Source of the DNA: Mesocentrotus franciscanus | Taxonomy: Eukaryota > Echinodermata > Echinoidea > Camarodonta > Strongylocentrotidae | Direction of reading: 5' to 3' | Assembly (NCBI GenBank): GCA_037976565.1 | Contig: CP137674.1 | Span: forward strand, 32,333,047-32,397,046 | DNA length: 64,000 bases | Part shown: positions 35,701 to 45,536 of the stretch, in pieces | How positions within the stretch are numbered: position 1 is the first letter of the stretch | How the letters are laid out: each line of letters opens with the position of its first letter | Position numbers and translations under genes: made by a program | Notes under the pieces: model-generated | Told to the model about the DNA's origin: nothing | Database searches by the model: none | The model's input: the letters and a program-made list of their open reading frames with translations, nothing else

Positions 35701-36372
35701 ATACAATGCTTTATTGACAGGTAAAGTTAATAATAAATTAAGTTTTCCTCAAACTTACCACAAACTGTCTCGTCAGAATTATCTCCACAGTCGTCCTCGT
35801 TGTCGCACTTCCATACACTGGGGATGCACTTGTTGTTGTCGCATCGGAACTGATTTTCTCCACACAGATTTCCTACATAGAATTTAGAAACAAATTAGAA
35901 AGTCATACACAAATATAACAAATGAAATATTCAAACTAAAATCAATACTTTTAATTAACTTGAATATTAGATCTAGCGTTACCGATTGATAGACTTCATC
36001 CATCTGCATACTACTAGATACGGCCTGCGTATTCCGCGCCTGTGGCCTGTGCACTGAATGTGAGAGTGAATTGTGAACATCCTAATCCTATTTAGGCATG
36101 ATTTTCTACCCGAAATTTACCGCCATTTAATTCATTAAATTGTTAAGATTACTAACATGAGTTCTAGAACATTACAGATACTCGATTTGACAAAATGTTA
36201 TGAAAATTAACTGATTAGTCTATGTAGATCTACATCTAAACAGATCGAGACCGGGCCAAGTCGAGACCAAGTTGCTAAGAAAATTGTGATGTTTATTTAA
36301 CTCACCGTTCACGGCCGAAAATATACAGGCTAATAATCCCAACAGGATCAAACTTAGCGTGTACGTTCCCAT
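23728..36372 (-). CDS. LDL receptor family gene (VLDLR/LDLR/LRP8-like), 12 coding exons
   Basis: Exons on the minus strand: 36372-36306, 35872-35759, 30748-30611, 28318-28199, 27909-27538, 27279-27151, 26846-26718, 26491-26059, 25712-25093, 24927-24504, 24156-24009, 23748-23728. All have GT/AG borders and compatible phases and sum to 2715 nt (904 codons plus stop). Domain order is signal peptide, eight LDLa, EGF-like, calcium-binding-type EGF (DINEC), YWTD propeller, third EGF, Thr/Ser/Pro stalk, membrane helix, and a cytoplasmic tail with NFDNPVY. This is the full architecture of vertebrate LDLR (seven LDLa) and VLDLR (eight LDLa), at similar length. Known role of the family: cell-surface binding and clathrin-mediated uptake of lipoproteins, yolk proteins or reelin-like ligands. 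The ligand here is not deducible. Orthology to one vertebrate paralogue cannot be assigned by eye, so no symbol is given. Confidence 0.95.
24009..24156 (-). CDS. Receptor exon 11: cytoplasmic tail with NPVY
   Basis: The 148-nt exon encodes most of the tail: a basic stop-transfer RHSNRKKR, then [17 protein letters not shown] is the same hexapeptide as the endocytosis signal of human LDLR, recognised by PTB-domain adaptors such as ARH and Dab. The exon ends in phase 0 at Val-Arg before GTGAGT. The rest of the tail has a second Tyr (ETKYDHN) but no second NPxY. Confidence 0.95.
24504..24927 (-). CDS. Receptor exon 10: EGF-C, O-glycan-type stalk, transmembrane helix
   Basis: The 424-nt exon encodes a third EGF module ([13 protein letters not shown] to GHTCEGDE). 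A 65-residue Thr/Pro/Ser/Val-rich stalk with TTTLPP and TTTT runs follows, resembling the O-linked sugar domain. Then comes a hydrophobic helix beginning [20 protein letters not shown]. The exon ends in phase 2 inside the Lys codon that follows Leu-Tyr. Vertebrates encode these three parts on separate exons. The presence of the stalk matters because VLDLR and LRP8 splice theirs alternatively, while here it cannot be removed without also losing EGF-C or the helix. Confidence 0.93.
25093..25712 (-). CDS. Receptor exon 9: YWTD beta-propeller blades
   Basis: The 620-nt exon carries the rest of the six-bladed propeller. Repeated blade signatures are LYWTD, MFWSD, LYWID and IYWTD, with the companion motifs [16 protein letters not shown] and PNGLTLDY. 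Human LDLR splits this stretch over exons 9-13, whereas here it is a single exon. In the family the propeller folds over LDLa modules at endosomal pH to release ligand. Intron losses or an intron-poor ancestor could explain the structure. Confidence 0.94.
26059..26491 (-). CDS. Receptor exon 8: EGF-A, EGF-B and start of beta-propeller
   Basis: The 433-nt exon enters in phase 1 and leaves in phase 2. It encodes [14 protein letters not shown] (EGF-A), then [16 protein letters not shown] with [10 protein letters not shown] (calcium-binding EGF-B). It continues with the first propeller strand [10 protein letters not shown] and the first blade motif VFWTD. In human LDLR the two EGF modules and the propeller start are on separate exons, so introns are fewer here. 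In LDLR this region controls acid-dependent ligand release, and EGF-A is the PCSK9 contact. Nothing here shows the latter function. Confidence 0.94.
26718..26846 (-). CDS. Receptor exon 7: LDLa module 8 (divergent)
   Basis: The 129-nt phase 1-1 exon has six cysteines in LDLa spacing. The Trp is Arg-Val, and the acidic end is [13 protein letters not shown], lacking the Gly-Ser of the canonical motif. Its position, directly before EGF-A, corresponds to LA7 of LDLR and LA8 of VLDLR. That module is also less canonical and packs against EGF-A. Acceptor and donor are consensus. Confidence 0.9.
27151..27279 (-). CDS. Receptor exon 6: LDLa module 7
   Basis: The 129-nt phase 1-1 exon encodes a six-cysteine LDLa module ending [10 protein letters not shown]. 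The conserved Trp before the fourth cysteine is replaced (Asp-Val-Glu-Cys-Asp), and Gln-Gln takes the place of the usual acidic pair before the fifth cysteine. It may bind calcium but looks less suited to lysine-rich ligands than modules 1-6. The donor is GTGAGT. Confidence 0.92.
27538..27909 (-). CDS. Receptor exon 5: three LDLa modules (4-6) in one exon
   Basis: The 372-nt phase 1-1 exon encodes three consecutive LDLa modules with no intron. Each has the conserved Trp and a full acidic motif: CGDGSDE, CRDGSDE and CFDGSDE. Human LDLR exon 4 likewise encodes three modules (LA3-LA5), the core of apolipoprotein binding, so this looks like an ancestral exon structure. The middle module has an inserted TNETT loop. 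These are the best-preserved ligand-binding modules in the protein. Confidence 0.95.
28199..28318 (-). CDS. Receptor exon 4: LDLa module 3
   Basis: The 120-nt phase 1-1 exon encodes an LDLa module with Thr-Trp-Arg-Cys-Asp and an acidic end [10 protein letters not shown]. The usual Ser of the SDE triplet is Ala here, but the calcium-ligating Asp and Glu remain. The donor is GTAGGT, weaker than its neighbours. The following intron to 27909 is about 290 bp, while the preceding one is about 2.3 kb and contains a GA microsatellite at 28427-28455. Confidence 0.93.
28427..28455. repeat. (GA)n microsatellite in receptor intron 3
   Basis: A run of GA dinucleotides is followed by a G tract, in the 2.3-kb intron between LDLa modules 2 and 3. 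The rest of this intron shows nothing recognisable. Confidence 0.85.
30611..30748 (-). CDS. Receptor exon 3: LDLa module 2
   Basis: The 138-nt exon is phase 1-1. It encodes a six-cysteine LDLa module ending [10 protein letters not shown], with Arg-Trp-Arg-Cys-Asp before the calcium site. A Gly/Ser/Asn-rich insertion ([10 protein letters not shown]) lies between cysteines 2 and 3 and makes this module longer than the usual 40 or so residues. It is the first exon common to both proposed transcript forms. Confidence 0.93.
31823..31913 (-). CDS. Alternative first exon: second signal peptide (form 2)
   Basis: ATG at 31913 opens 30 codons plus one base, starting [18 protein letters not shown] and continuing [12 protein letters not shown], followed by a GTAAGT donor. 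The n-region, the 13-residue hydrophobic core and the ANA/S cleavage site are typical of a signal peptide. It ends in phase 1, exactly as needed to join exon 3 (30748). A transcript starting here would skip exons 1 and 2 and encode an 874-residue receptor with seven LDLa modules. The sequence just upstream (32018-32135) is shared with the region upstream of the orphan exon 1 near 7 kb, hinting at a duplicated promoter. No transcript evidence is available here. Confidence 0.75.
32018..32135. repeat. Duplicated segment b, right copy
   Basis: Matches 6987-7110. It lies about 100 bp upstream of the alternative signal-peptide exon at 31913, the equivalent position relative to an ATG exon. Confidence 0.88.
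32541..33000. repeat. Duplicated segment c, right copy
   Basis: Matches 17664-18150. It lies between the two alternative receptor first exons, in what would be intron 2 of the long form. Confidence 0.85.
35198..35295. promoter_or_regulatory. Two CCAAT boxes and one ATGCAAAT octamer
   Basis: CCAATCA at 35200 and 35291 flank an exact octamer ATGCAAAT at 35258-35265. The cluster is in receptor intron 2, upstream of the alternative first exon at 31913 but 3.3 kb away. CCAAT plus octamer is the known layout of sea urchin germline H2B promoters. No histone gene is visible here, so the function is open. Confidence 0.3.
35759..35872 (-). CDS. Receptor exon 2: LDLa module 1
   Basis: The 114-nt symmetric phase 1-1 exon encodes one complete LDLa (complement-type) module with six cysteines. 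It carries a Trp-Lys-Cys-Asp turn and the acidic calcium-cage motif CGDNSDE. Acceptor (TGTAG) and donor (GTAAGT) are consensus. Because it is symmetric it can be included or skipped without a frameshift. It lies upstream of the alternative signal exon at 31913, so it would be absent from transcripts starting there. Confidence 0.92.
36306..36372 (-). CDS. Receptor exon 1: signal peptide (form 1)
   Basis: The 67-nt exon begins with ATG and encodes 22 residues, [20 protein letters not shown] plus Val-Asn, ending in phase 1 before a GTGAGT donor. It has a short polar start, a leucine-rich hydrophobic core and a small-residue cleavage zone (FSA/VN), as expected of a secretory signal peptide. The phase matches exon 2 and also exon 3. 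A near-identical copy lies at 6289-6355. No TATA box or sterol response element was obvious upstream by eye. Confidence 0.88.
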
Positions 36373-36570
36373 TATATCCACTTATTTTCTCTTGACTGTT
36401 GATGCTCTTATAATATAGCTCCAAATGTGTAATACAGTAGAAAGAAGATGCTAAAAATCTTGCTTATCTCGATCACGATGCACGAGAGTATAGAAAAGTC
36501 GTCCGCTTGCTTTGAAGTTATTTGCTGAATCTGCCGGTTGAATTCACTGATATGGCCGCGTGCGGGATAC

Positions 36571-39170
36571 GCCGGTATTTTTTTCCTCAATTTTTTTTGA
36601 CACACACACACATAATATATACACACCTACACAGAACAGTTGTATATACGTTGTGTGTATGTGTGTGTGCGCTACTACGAACATGACGTCATCCAAAGTG
36701 AATGAATAATATACGCGGGTACGGTATGCATATGCTGGAAACGTGCCAATTCCGGGGGTGCCAAAATTGAATAAATCTGCTGGGATCACTTCAGAACAAA
36801 ACTTCCACTATGCGTATGTTTTGTTTTGTACTTCTTTCAAATGGGCTTCAAAACATTATATATAGTTTTTTAAAACTTATATGACCATCTGTTTTTTCCT
36901 CCTTTTTTCACGGAGGTTATCGAACAGGAAAGCTTTATATGATAATATCCAAACACATGACCATCCACAAATATTAAAACAACAACGGGAAATTCAACCT
37001 TGATAACAGGCTCTACTCAGTAGAAGAATGGAGAAAAGTTAGAGAAGCATACTGGTGAAATTTTGAATCAAATCGGACAAAAAAATGATGAAGTTATACA
37101 TTTTTGAAAGTTGCAATGACTATGGTATATGGGCTCTTCAAATTGGCTAAATCGGTAATGCCTCTGTGATGTAGTGGCGGACGCCGTGGACAACTTTCCT
37201 GCAGTTGTTCCAACACACAAATGACTAAAATTCCAAATATTCAAAAATGTGTGACTCGAATTGGTCTATTTTTTACAAAGAGGACCTGTAATAATACTCT
37301 CCATAATAATTATATATGAGTATAGTGCCCTAAGGCCAAGCCGGGTGAAGGCACTTGGGAGCAAAAAGAAATTAGTGATTTTTGTGTACTTGACAAACGG
37401 GAGAGTTATAACATTATATCCGTCTTTACGTCACAATGCAATCCACTGACAAAATTGCCAATTTGAGATTCGCACGGCTGTACAGTGATATCATAAATAA
37501 TCATTCATAACCGTTCTTATCGAACTGATCCGAGCTATTTCAAACTTTCGTCAGTTTCTCTGATTTCTCCGTTTTTGTGTTTTCGTTCAAATGTACAAAT
37601 GAACACTGAGGGTTAGATTGCCATTCAACAGGCAACAAAAACAACACCGAAACGAAAACATCCGACAAATGACATGAAAAGCAACAAACCCTCTGATATC
37701 AATTCTCTTTTCTTTCTTTTTTCTTTTTTGGTTGGGGGGCTACTAGTTTGAAAGCAGGGGCAACTAAAAGGGGCACGGTACCGGGTCGATCTGGGAGCCG
37801 CCCCCATTGAAACTGTAAATGTATGCTGTATACTAAAATGTATTCGCAATTATATAATCAGTTCGTAATCATATTTCACGCTTATTAAAATGCCTGTAGT
37901 AGAATTCAAATGTAAACTATGAGCAAATGAAATGGCACTCTTATAAGTTATAGGCCTATTAAAACGAGAATTTTAGTAATTTTGAATACAAATACGTTAA
38001 TAATAGTAGAATACACTACGATATTTATCAACACTAAAATGCGTAGGTGGCCGTGGAACATTACATCAATTATTTTGGAATGTACTTCTTGATTGATAGG
38101 GTGGAGCGCCCCCGGTTCACCAGTCGCTGTGATGTGGCGATAATCGTTCGAGTGCCTCGATCGTTTGCATGTCCTCGCTGCCGGTATGTACGGTACGGTC
38201 TGGTGGTGGGTGGATACATTACGAGATTGCATTCCCCATCTAGCTAGCTCAGTCCACCGGCCTAGTGATCGCGTCACTTTCCTTTCCGAACTGGTCATCA
38301 AAATACAAGACATCTAGATCACGAACAAAAATGGGCACTGTCAAGAGTAGTGCCGACTCCAAGCCAATTCACTTTACAGAGGGGGAAAGTATGCAGACGA
38401 AACAGCCGTCAATGGCCACCCATTATATGCATTGTACACACGGCATACATTATATCGCTGAATTTAATCAGGCGCTATCGCATAATTACATGCATACGTT
38501 TCATCTTGAATTTGAAATTAATATTTCCAAGCTTATTTCCTGTGACGAAACGGCAATGGCGATAAGCGAAATGTAGACACCCCCTAAATATAACTGAAGT
38601 ACGCTATCGGACAAAAAAAGGAAAGAGAGAAAGAGAGAAAAAAGATCAAAGAACAAAATTAATGTGTTACATATTGTGCGTTATAAATTACTGTTCTTAA
38701 ATCGAATTGCAGTAGAAATGAAGAAGAAAAAATGTATGCTCTATAATTATTTTGAAGGAAATAAATAAGCATAACCCTGGATATGCGGCGCTGAGTTGTT
38801 TACGTTGGTTTGTTTACAAACAAAGCGGGCTCGGAACAGACTAATAACCCGTGATCGTGCGATATTTTGAGTGGGTGTATTCCTTCAGCATTCCAATGAA
38901 TCATGTTCTTTTATAGAACATACTGGGGGGAAAATAGATGCAGGCAGATACAAACTAGAATAAGGAAGGAGGGCGTGGATTTTCAATTTGACTGCGAAAT
39001 AGCATGACAAAAAAAACTTAAGTGTTTCATGACTATATATGAGGCCATTACAAAAAATATTTTCCTTTTTGGGGGCCGCCTACCCTTTTTTTCAAATTTT
39101 TTTCCTTCATTTTTTTTTTTTCAATCTTGATGAAAAAACATGAAAAACATACTGCTAAAATTCCAGTGGT
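36571..39170. other. Intergenic DNA upstream of the receptor
   Basis: Contains a CA run near 36601 and TG-rich DNA at 36655-36670. A GC-rich fragment at 37730-37805 looks like transposon debris. No gene, TATA-linked transcription unit or complete mobile element was recognised. Confidence 0.5.
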
Positions 39171-39177
39171 ATTGAAA

Positions 39178-39225
39178 GACGACGATGATAACAATGATGA
39201 CGATGGTGATTATGATGATGATAAA

Positions 39226-39267
<42 letters not shown>

Positions 39268-39340
39268 GATGATAACGACGAAGATGATGATAAAGACTGG
39301 TGATGATGATGATGATGATTAAGATGATGATGGTAATGGG
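39178..39340. repeat. (GAT)n microsatellite
   Basis: Long imperfect GATGATGAT array with GAAGAT and GACGAT interruptions. Poly-Ser and poly-His open frames here are artefacts. Confidence 0.92.
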
Positions 39341-39399
39341 AATCATGAAAATGACGATGGTGCATGGTGTTCAAAATTATTGCGTTAAAACAATTTGTG

Positions 39400-42300
39400 A
39401 GCAACTTGTTATTTTTTTAAAGTCAATATAACACGATATAGACTGCGAATGATATGCTGTAACGGTAACATATTATTAACAACAACAACAAGTTAATAAT
39501 AATAATAATAACACTTCTGAACAATCATGAGTAATCAATCATGAACACTTTATTTTAAAGCGAAAATGTAAATAATATGACGGAACATGCATGCTACGCA
39601 TGTACAGTATATAGGCCTAATATTCTGTGACGGTTGTTGTGAAAGTTCGAGACAGGGTTGTTTTTAATAAAATTAATTTATGTACAGAAGTTCATCATGC
39701 CTTCTCCACATTCCAGCATGATTGCAACGGTTCATGTTTTACGAGCTGTGTATAGTTAATCGGCTCATCGTCAAATAATGGATGTATAAAAGAAGCTCTA
39801 CTAACCCATGCGTATTACGTAATCAATCTTTTATTTCCCATCATCTCGTACCATATTCTCGTACCAACGCCGTTGGGGGGAATGAACCCGGTCAGCAGCC
39901 ATACAGTAAAAGAATGCTCGTCGATATAATAAAAGATCTTTGTGTAACCATGGACCTATTCCATGGTGTAACATACCTGTGGTTTTTCTCTTGTCTCTCT
40001 TTCGATTTAAAAAGTTTCTGAAAAAGGTTTCTGAAAAAGGTTTCTGAAAAAGGTTTCTGAAAAAGGTCATGTTGATGGGAGGTCTGCGCCCTGATAACCC
40101 ATACCTCCCAAAATCCTCACAGTTCATGATAAATACAATAGAATGTGAAGTTCGATTTTATCTGACAAATTTGCAAATTGGGGGTGTCATAATACGCAAC
40201 AAAATAATTTTGGTACTGAAAAGTTCAGTACATTTTAGAGCATCCTGTTTATTATTTTTTGTAATTTCTCAATTTTCAGCATTATTTACAAACCTAATAA
40301 CGAAGGTATACATAGGCTTACATGGGTGCAGAATACATAAACAGTGACACGGATCAATCCGGGAGTTGGAATGGATTGCTGCTATGCAGCCAGTGCTTAT
40401 CACTTGATGTTTAATATTGGCCTGTTTTGTAGAGGCTCTATTTCTTTATCTTTCTAAGATACGTATATAGCAATGTAGTTGTTACTTCAGCGAAACGCAT
40501 GATTGGCGAAAAAAGATCTTTTACGGTATACTCGATTCCTGCATATCCTACCGTTAATTTTCAAACACCGGTATTATGGACCCTTTAAGATTCTGTTCGT
40601 AAACTTGAAACGCTTTTCATCCATTGTTGGTTTAACGAACCACCTAATTACCGAAGTTCAATACCCACTTAGGCTTAATTCACTTATCGACAGCTAAAGC
40701 TCGGCTTAAGATAAGCTTTCGTCATCCTAACGATTCCTTCTATATTGACAAGGCTATGGGGATTACCTGACTATCTTTGAAGTACGTGGCTTGCGTTACA
40801 TTCGACTTGCTTGGTTGTTGTCAAAGGGAATGTATTCAAACTAGCACACTAACCAAACATAATTAATTACAGCACACCCATCATGCTCATAATGATTTAA
40901 GTATACATCTTTCACAAACTCGGTTTGATTTATATGAAACTGCTCGCGTATAAGAGGGCCTATATTATATAGGTATAATAATAATAAGCCGCGGTAGGTC
41001 GAGCTTACTATAACAAGCATTTTATGCTTTCTTATATATAGCAGTCAGGTAAAATAACTACTACAACCAACCAAATAAAACGTTTAAGGCGCCAAACAAT
41101 AATATTGCACCCTGTACAGTGTACAATTTGTTTTTTTCCTCCTAAGTTTGAGACCCCCTCCAACACACACCTCAATGCCTCGTATAATAATATATACTGT
41201 TGTCGGCATCGTCGTTTTTGTATTTGTTGTTATTGTTGTTGTTGCCATTGCTTTTTTCTTCATGCATCAGAAACAAAGTGCGGGGTGATTTATTATGCAA
41301 TAACTTTTCAATGCACTCATGAAAATTCGAAGAAACCGACAACAAAAAAAGATTACCATTATAAAATTACCATCAATGTCATCTAATATTATGGTTCCGT
41401 TCTTATTTTTAGGTATGAAGCTACTTCTGCTGGCATGCCTCAGGCAATGGTATTCGCTGCTAGATAATAATGTACTGGTATAGAATCACGCGATGATAAT
41501 GCTTATCACCTGATGAACCCTACCGAGAGAGTTCAAGGATTTATTTTATCAAAGTCAATCCATTACCGCTGATAAAATAAAAGTACACATGCCATGCGAT
41601 TTAGGGCTTCATGTATTACAAACATAATAATGATCGAATGAATAGCCACTAAAAGGTATCTATATAATGTTCTATATCAATTTACATTTTGTCCTGAAGC
41701 GTTGCTTCAAATGAAGGTAGAAAAATGAGAGAAACAGGCTAATGTGAACGTGATGGGATACACAATAGGAATTGTTTAATCAAATGGTGAAAAAACACTA
41801 AAAAAATAGTAAAAAGGGAAAATAGAGAGAAAGGATATATAGGGAGAAGTGCATGGAAGGACGAGAAAAGAAGACCCCTGGAGCACTTAACTATAACATT
41901 GCATTTTCTAAGGAAGACAGCCCCCCCCCCTCCTCAATCGTGCCAGCGCCCCTCGATGGGTAGATTCATGCACGCTACGCCACCGTATGATAGGCCTTAA
42001 TGTGTTACATTAAAAAAATATATAGCTAGATAGCGGGTGTTGTTGATTCAAATGGAGCCTGCTCTTTAATAATGATTAAAGATGGAACGTAATTTTAGCA
42101 GACATCAGAAGTGTGGAAATAGCGTTTCCTATCCATGTTCAGCACGACTTTCCATCCATAAGATAGGAAGCTACTTCATATTTTAGAATAATCACTGTTA
42201 TATATAATCGATATTCGAGAAGGCAACAAGAGGTGCATTTCAAATTGAGAAACCCGTAAAATATTTTACTTAACCAAAACCGAAAAGCATTATTCAGAAT

Positions 42301-42420
42301 GTAAATGGAAGAAAAAAATAATGAGTATTCAAAATAATGATTATAACAATTATAACAATGATAACAAAATTAACGATCGTGACAAATTTATAGAACTAGC
42401 AGCAGTAATAAACTTCTGTT
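39400..42420. other. Intergenic, minor tandem repeats
   Basis: Includes four 13-bp units GTTTCTGAAAAAG at 40014-40065. Otherwise no recognisable gene or element. Confidence 0.5.
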
Positions 42421-42993
42421 GTAGTAATAGTAGTGGTAGTGGTGGTGGTGGTGATGGTAGTAGTAGTAGTAGCAGTAGTAGTAATAGTAATAGTATAGTA
42501 GTAGTAGTAGTAGAAGTAGTAGTAATAATAATAGTAGCAGTATAGTATAGTAGCAGTAGTAGTATAGTAGTATAAGATAGCATTAGTGGTAGTATAGTAG
42601 TAGTAGTAGTAGTAGAAGCAGCAGCAGCAGCAAGAGTATAGTAGTAGTAGAAGTAGAAGTAGTAGTGGTAGTGGTATTAGTATAGTTATAGTAGAAGAAG
42701 TAATAGTAGAAGTAGAATTAGAAGTAGTAGTAGTAGTATAGTAGTAGTGGTAGAAGAAATAATAGTAGTAGTAGTATTAGTAGTAGTGTGGTGGTTGTGG
42801 TGGTAGGTAGTGGTGTAGTGGTGGTGGTAGTGGTGGTGGTAGTGGTGGTGGTAGTAGTCGTAGTGGTATTAGTGGTATGGTATTGGTATTGGTAGTGGTA
42901 GTAGTAGTGGTAGTGGTAGTGGTAGTAGTAGTAGTAGTATTGGTGTGGTAGTGGTATTGGTAGTGGTGGTGGTGGTGGTGGTGGTGAGTAGTG

Positions 42994-43024
<31 letters not shown>

Positions 43025-43049
43025 TAGTGGTAGTGGTGGTGGTAGTGGT

Positions 43050-43130
<81 letters not shown>

Positions 43131-43260
43131 TGATTACTAGTAGCAGTTACTGCTACTACTAATGTAGTAGTAGTAGTATGATTACTAGTAGCAGTTACTG
43201 CTACTACTAATGTAGTAGTAGTAGTAGTAGTAGCAGTAGTAGTACAGTCATGGATAAGTA
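42421..43260. repeat. (GTA/GTG)n trinucleotide array, about 840 bp
   Basis: Nearly continuous GTAGTAGTA with GTGGTGGTG and TATAGTAG interruptions, the purest run being about 43050-43130. Just after it a block with AGTAGCAGTTACTGCTACT is present twice (about 43131-43212). All open frames here are low-complexity artefacts. Confidence 0.93.
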
Positions 43261-44437
43261 CTAGTAAAAGAGTAGTAGTATGAGGACGACGGTAATACCT
43301 TTTCGTGATATATTTCGTAATCTGTCCTATAGATTTTGAATGGAATAAAATATATTATTTTACTAGTACTAGTAGTAGAAGCAGGACTAAGTTGTACACT
43401 GCACGGAGAGGCGTGTCAGCAGCATACTATGGGTTATTGTGCTGTTCTTTGGGGCTGCTGTATATTATTGTTATCGTTTCATAATAAAATCAAACACACA
43501 TCTATCGTGAGAACATTTCACTAGCATGAGATTGGGAATTCCCCCGTTGTCAGTTTTTAGTTTTTAGTTATTGCATGAATGCAAGTGCAAATATATTAAC
43601 AAAAAACACAATACCAACATATTTTTGTGGAATTTTAAAAGCATTTTCATCATGCTCATAACATCCAAACAGTAACATGGGATGTGTTTTGTATAGACCG
43701 ATCTGTAAACATGTATTTATCTAGTTTTTCACTGCATCAGCATTATTTTTAAAGTGGTAATATTGGGTTGCCAATAATCCATACGTCAAAGGCACACTGT
43801 CTTGTACAAAATTACTGCTACCTATTCATTTATTTACTAATTTGTTTATCTTATCATTTAGTCATTTATTTTTTAATGTATCTATCTATAATTAATCAAT
43901 TCATTTATATATTCATTTTAAAATATTTACCTGTTAATTGATTGATTAGTTTATTCAAATATTTTCTATTTATTTATTTATTCATTTATTGATTATTTAT
44001 TTTGTTTGTATATTTTCTCTGTCCTCGTCAGCTTGAAATAATCATTGTTTTCATATAAATTTTCTTGAAAAATGATATTCGAAAGCTCTTCATCGAAATA
44101 CAACTGCTCTATCAAAAATTATGTTTATCTGTCAAGGGGGAGTGCCCCTGTGCCCCCAATCAATTTCTGAAAGGAATTAGAGTCCCCAGGAAAGCTTCCT
44201 GCCCTTTCAGATAAAGATAAATGTAGGTATGTTGGCGAAGTGCCAGACCAATATTACAATTTCTACTTCTGCTCATACAATTATTTATCAGTTCTCATTA
44301 TCTCTTGCGGCAAGAAGTGTAATTTCTTGAGATGATTTATGCTGTATTGGCAATGGCGTTTTGATGCGAATTTGCGGTGCCTCGGGGTCTTGCTAATCAT
44401 GACCAAGGCCTTTATAACAAATAATTGTTGAATTTGT
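43261..44437. other. Intergenic, nothing recognised
   Basis: AT-rich, with a TTTATTTA-rich stretch at 43800-44010. Confidence 0.5.
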
Positions 44438-44445
44438 ATAACTAT

Positions 44446-45536
44446 CAGGGGCGGCGATTCCGGGGGGCGGGGGAATCGTCCCCCCCCCCGGAAAATTTGA
44501 AAAAGTGCACACAAAAAAATGTATAGCCAATACTGACTAAAGACTGCAACACATTTTAAGGCTCTGGAGGGCCCAAGAGTGCAGCGTTTAGACAAATAAA
44601 AATGCGAAAATCTTCTCGCTCGGGAGCTAGCTCCCTCGCATATCCTTCAAAATGTACAAGTAAATATTGTAGAAAAGTGAAGTGTGAAAAAAGTATATTG
44701 CTTGTTTTTATACTATAGTTTTGCTAATGAATGTAATTTTTTAATACAACAAAACTTCAAAAGCCTGTGAGGGAGTAGTTACTTCCGTCACCTTCACCCC
44801 TCTCGTTCCCTATGCTCCCTCGCACTGGCGTACTGATGGGGAGGGGCTTGGGGCAGTTACCCCCCCCCCGAATAAAATTCAAACGTGGTTTATTTCTAAT
44901 TCGATACCAGTAATTTACAAATGTTGCTGAAATGGCATGATTTTCCCCTGAGCTTACGGGGGCTCTGCCCCCTGGACCCCCACCAAGGGCCCTAAGGCGA
45001 GCCCCTGGTTGCTCATCTGACTGTAATTAAATTCCTACAACCCCTGAGCTTCCGGGGGCTCTGCCCCCTGGACCCCGCCAAGGGCCCTAAAGCGGCCCCT
45101 GGATGCTCATCTGATCGTAATTTAATGCCTAAAACCCCTGAGCTTCTGGGGGCTCCGCCCCTGGACCCCACTCCAATTAGTGACCTGCATGCCAGTGTCA
45201 CAAATAAGGTATCAAAATATGCTCATCTGACCTTAATTAAATGCCTAAACCCCTGAGCTTCATGGGGCTCCGCCCCTTGACCCCCGCCGGGCTTTGCCCC
45301 TGGACCCCACGCTATTTTACGCTCCACTTGCTTCGCTCGCTTTGCTCTACCTGATCGTAATTCCTTTAGCCCCTCCCCCACTTTGAAAAGCGTTCCGCGG
45401 GGCCTGCATGTAACATGTAAGAGTGGTGGTGATGCCGATTTTGTTTTCTGCCCCCAAACGTTTTGGCTCATTACGCCACTGCTCCCTCGTCCCTCGCATT
45501 TCGTCCCCCGGTCATGAAAAGATATCGCCACCCCTG
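44446..45536. mobile_element. hAT-type element, 1091 bp, outer of a nested pair
   Basis: Ends are CAGGGGCGGCGATTCC and the inverted GATATCGCCACCCCTG. An exact 8-bp target duplication ATAACTAT lies at 44438-44445 and 45537-45544. It is interrupted by a second element at 44823-45481, leaving about 430 bp of its own sequence. No transposase. Confidence 0.92.
44823..45481. mobile_element. hAT-type element nested in the previous one, 659 bp
   Basis: Ends are CACTGGCGTACTGATG and the inverted TCATTACGCCACTG, with an exact 8-bp target duplication CTCCCTCG at 44815-44822 and 45482-45489. Inside are three to four units of about 110 bp, each with CCCCTGAGCTTC, a GC palindrome like GGGGGCTCTGCCCCC, and GCTCATCTGA followed by TAATT. 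The same cassette occurs inverted in the element at 56616. Confidence 0.92.

Larger units (their letters stand above)
35402..36570 (-). repeat. Duplicated receptor 5-prime segment, copy B (in the gene)
   Basis: This is the counterpart of 5385-6950, carrying the functional first two exons. It extends about 200 bp upstream of the ATG, so it likely includes promoter-proximal DNA. Confidence 0.9.

Noticed and set aside
38140..38290. Possible tRNA-derived SINE (CGGCCTAGTGATCGCGTCAC resembles a tRNA A-box region)
   Set aside because: No convincing B box, tail or target duplication; too weak to call.
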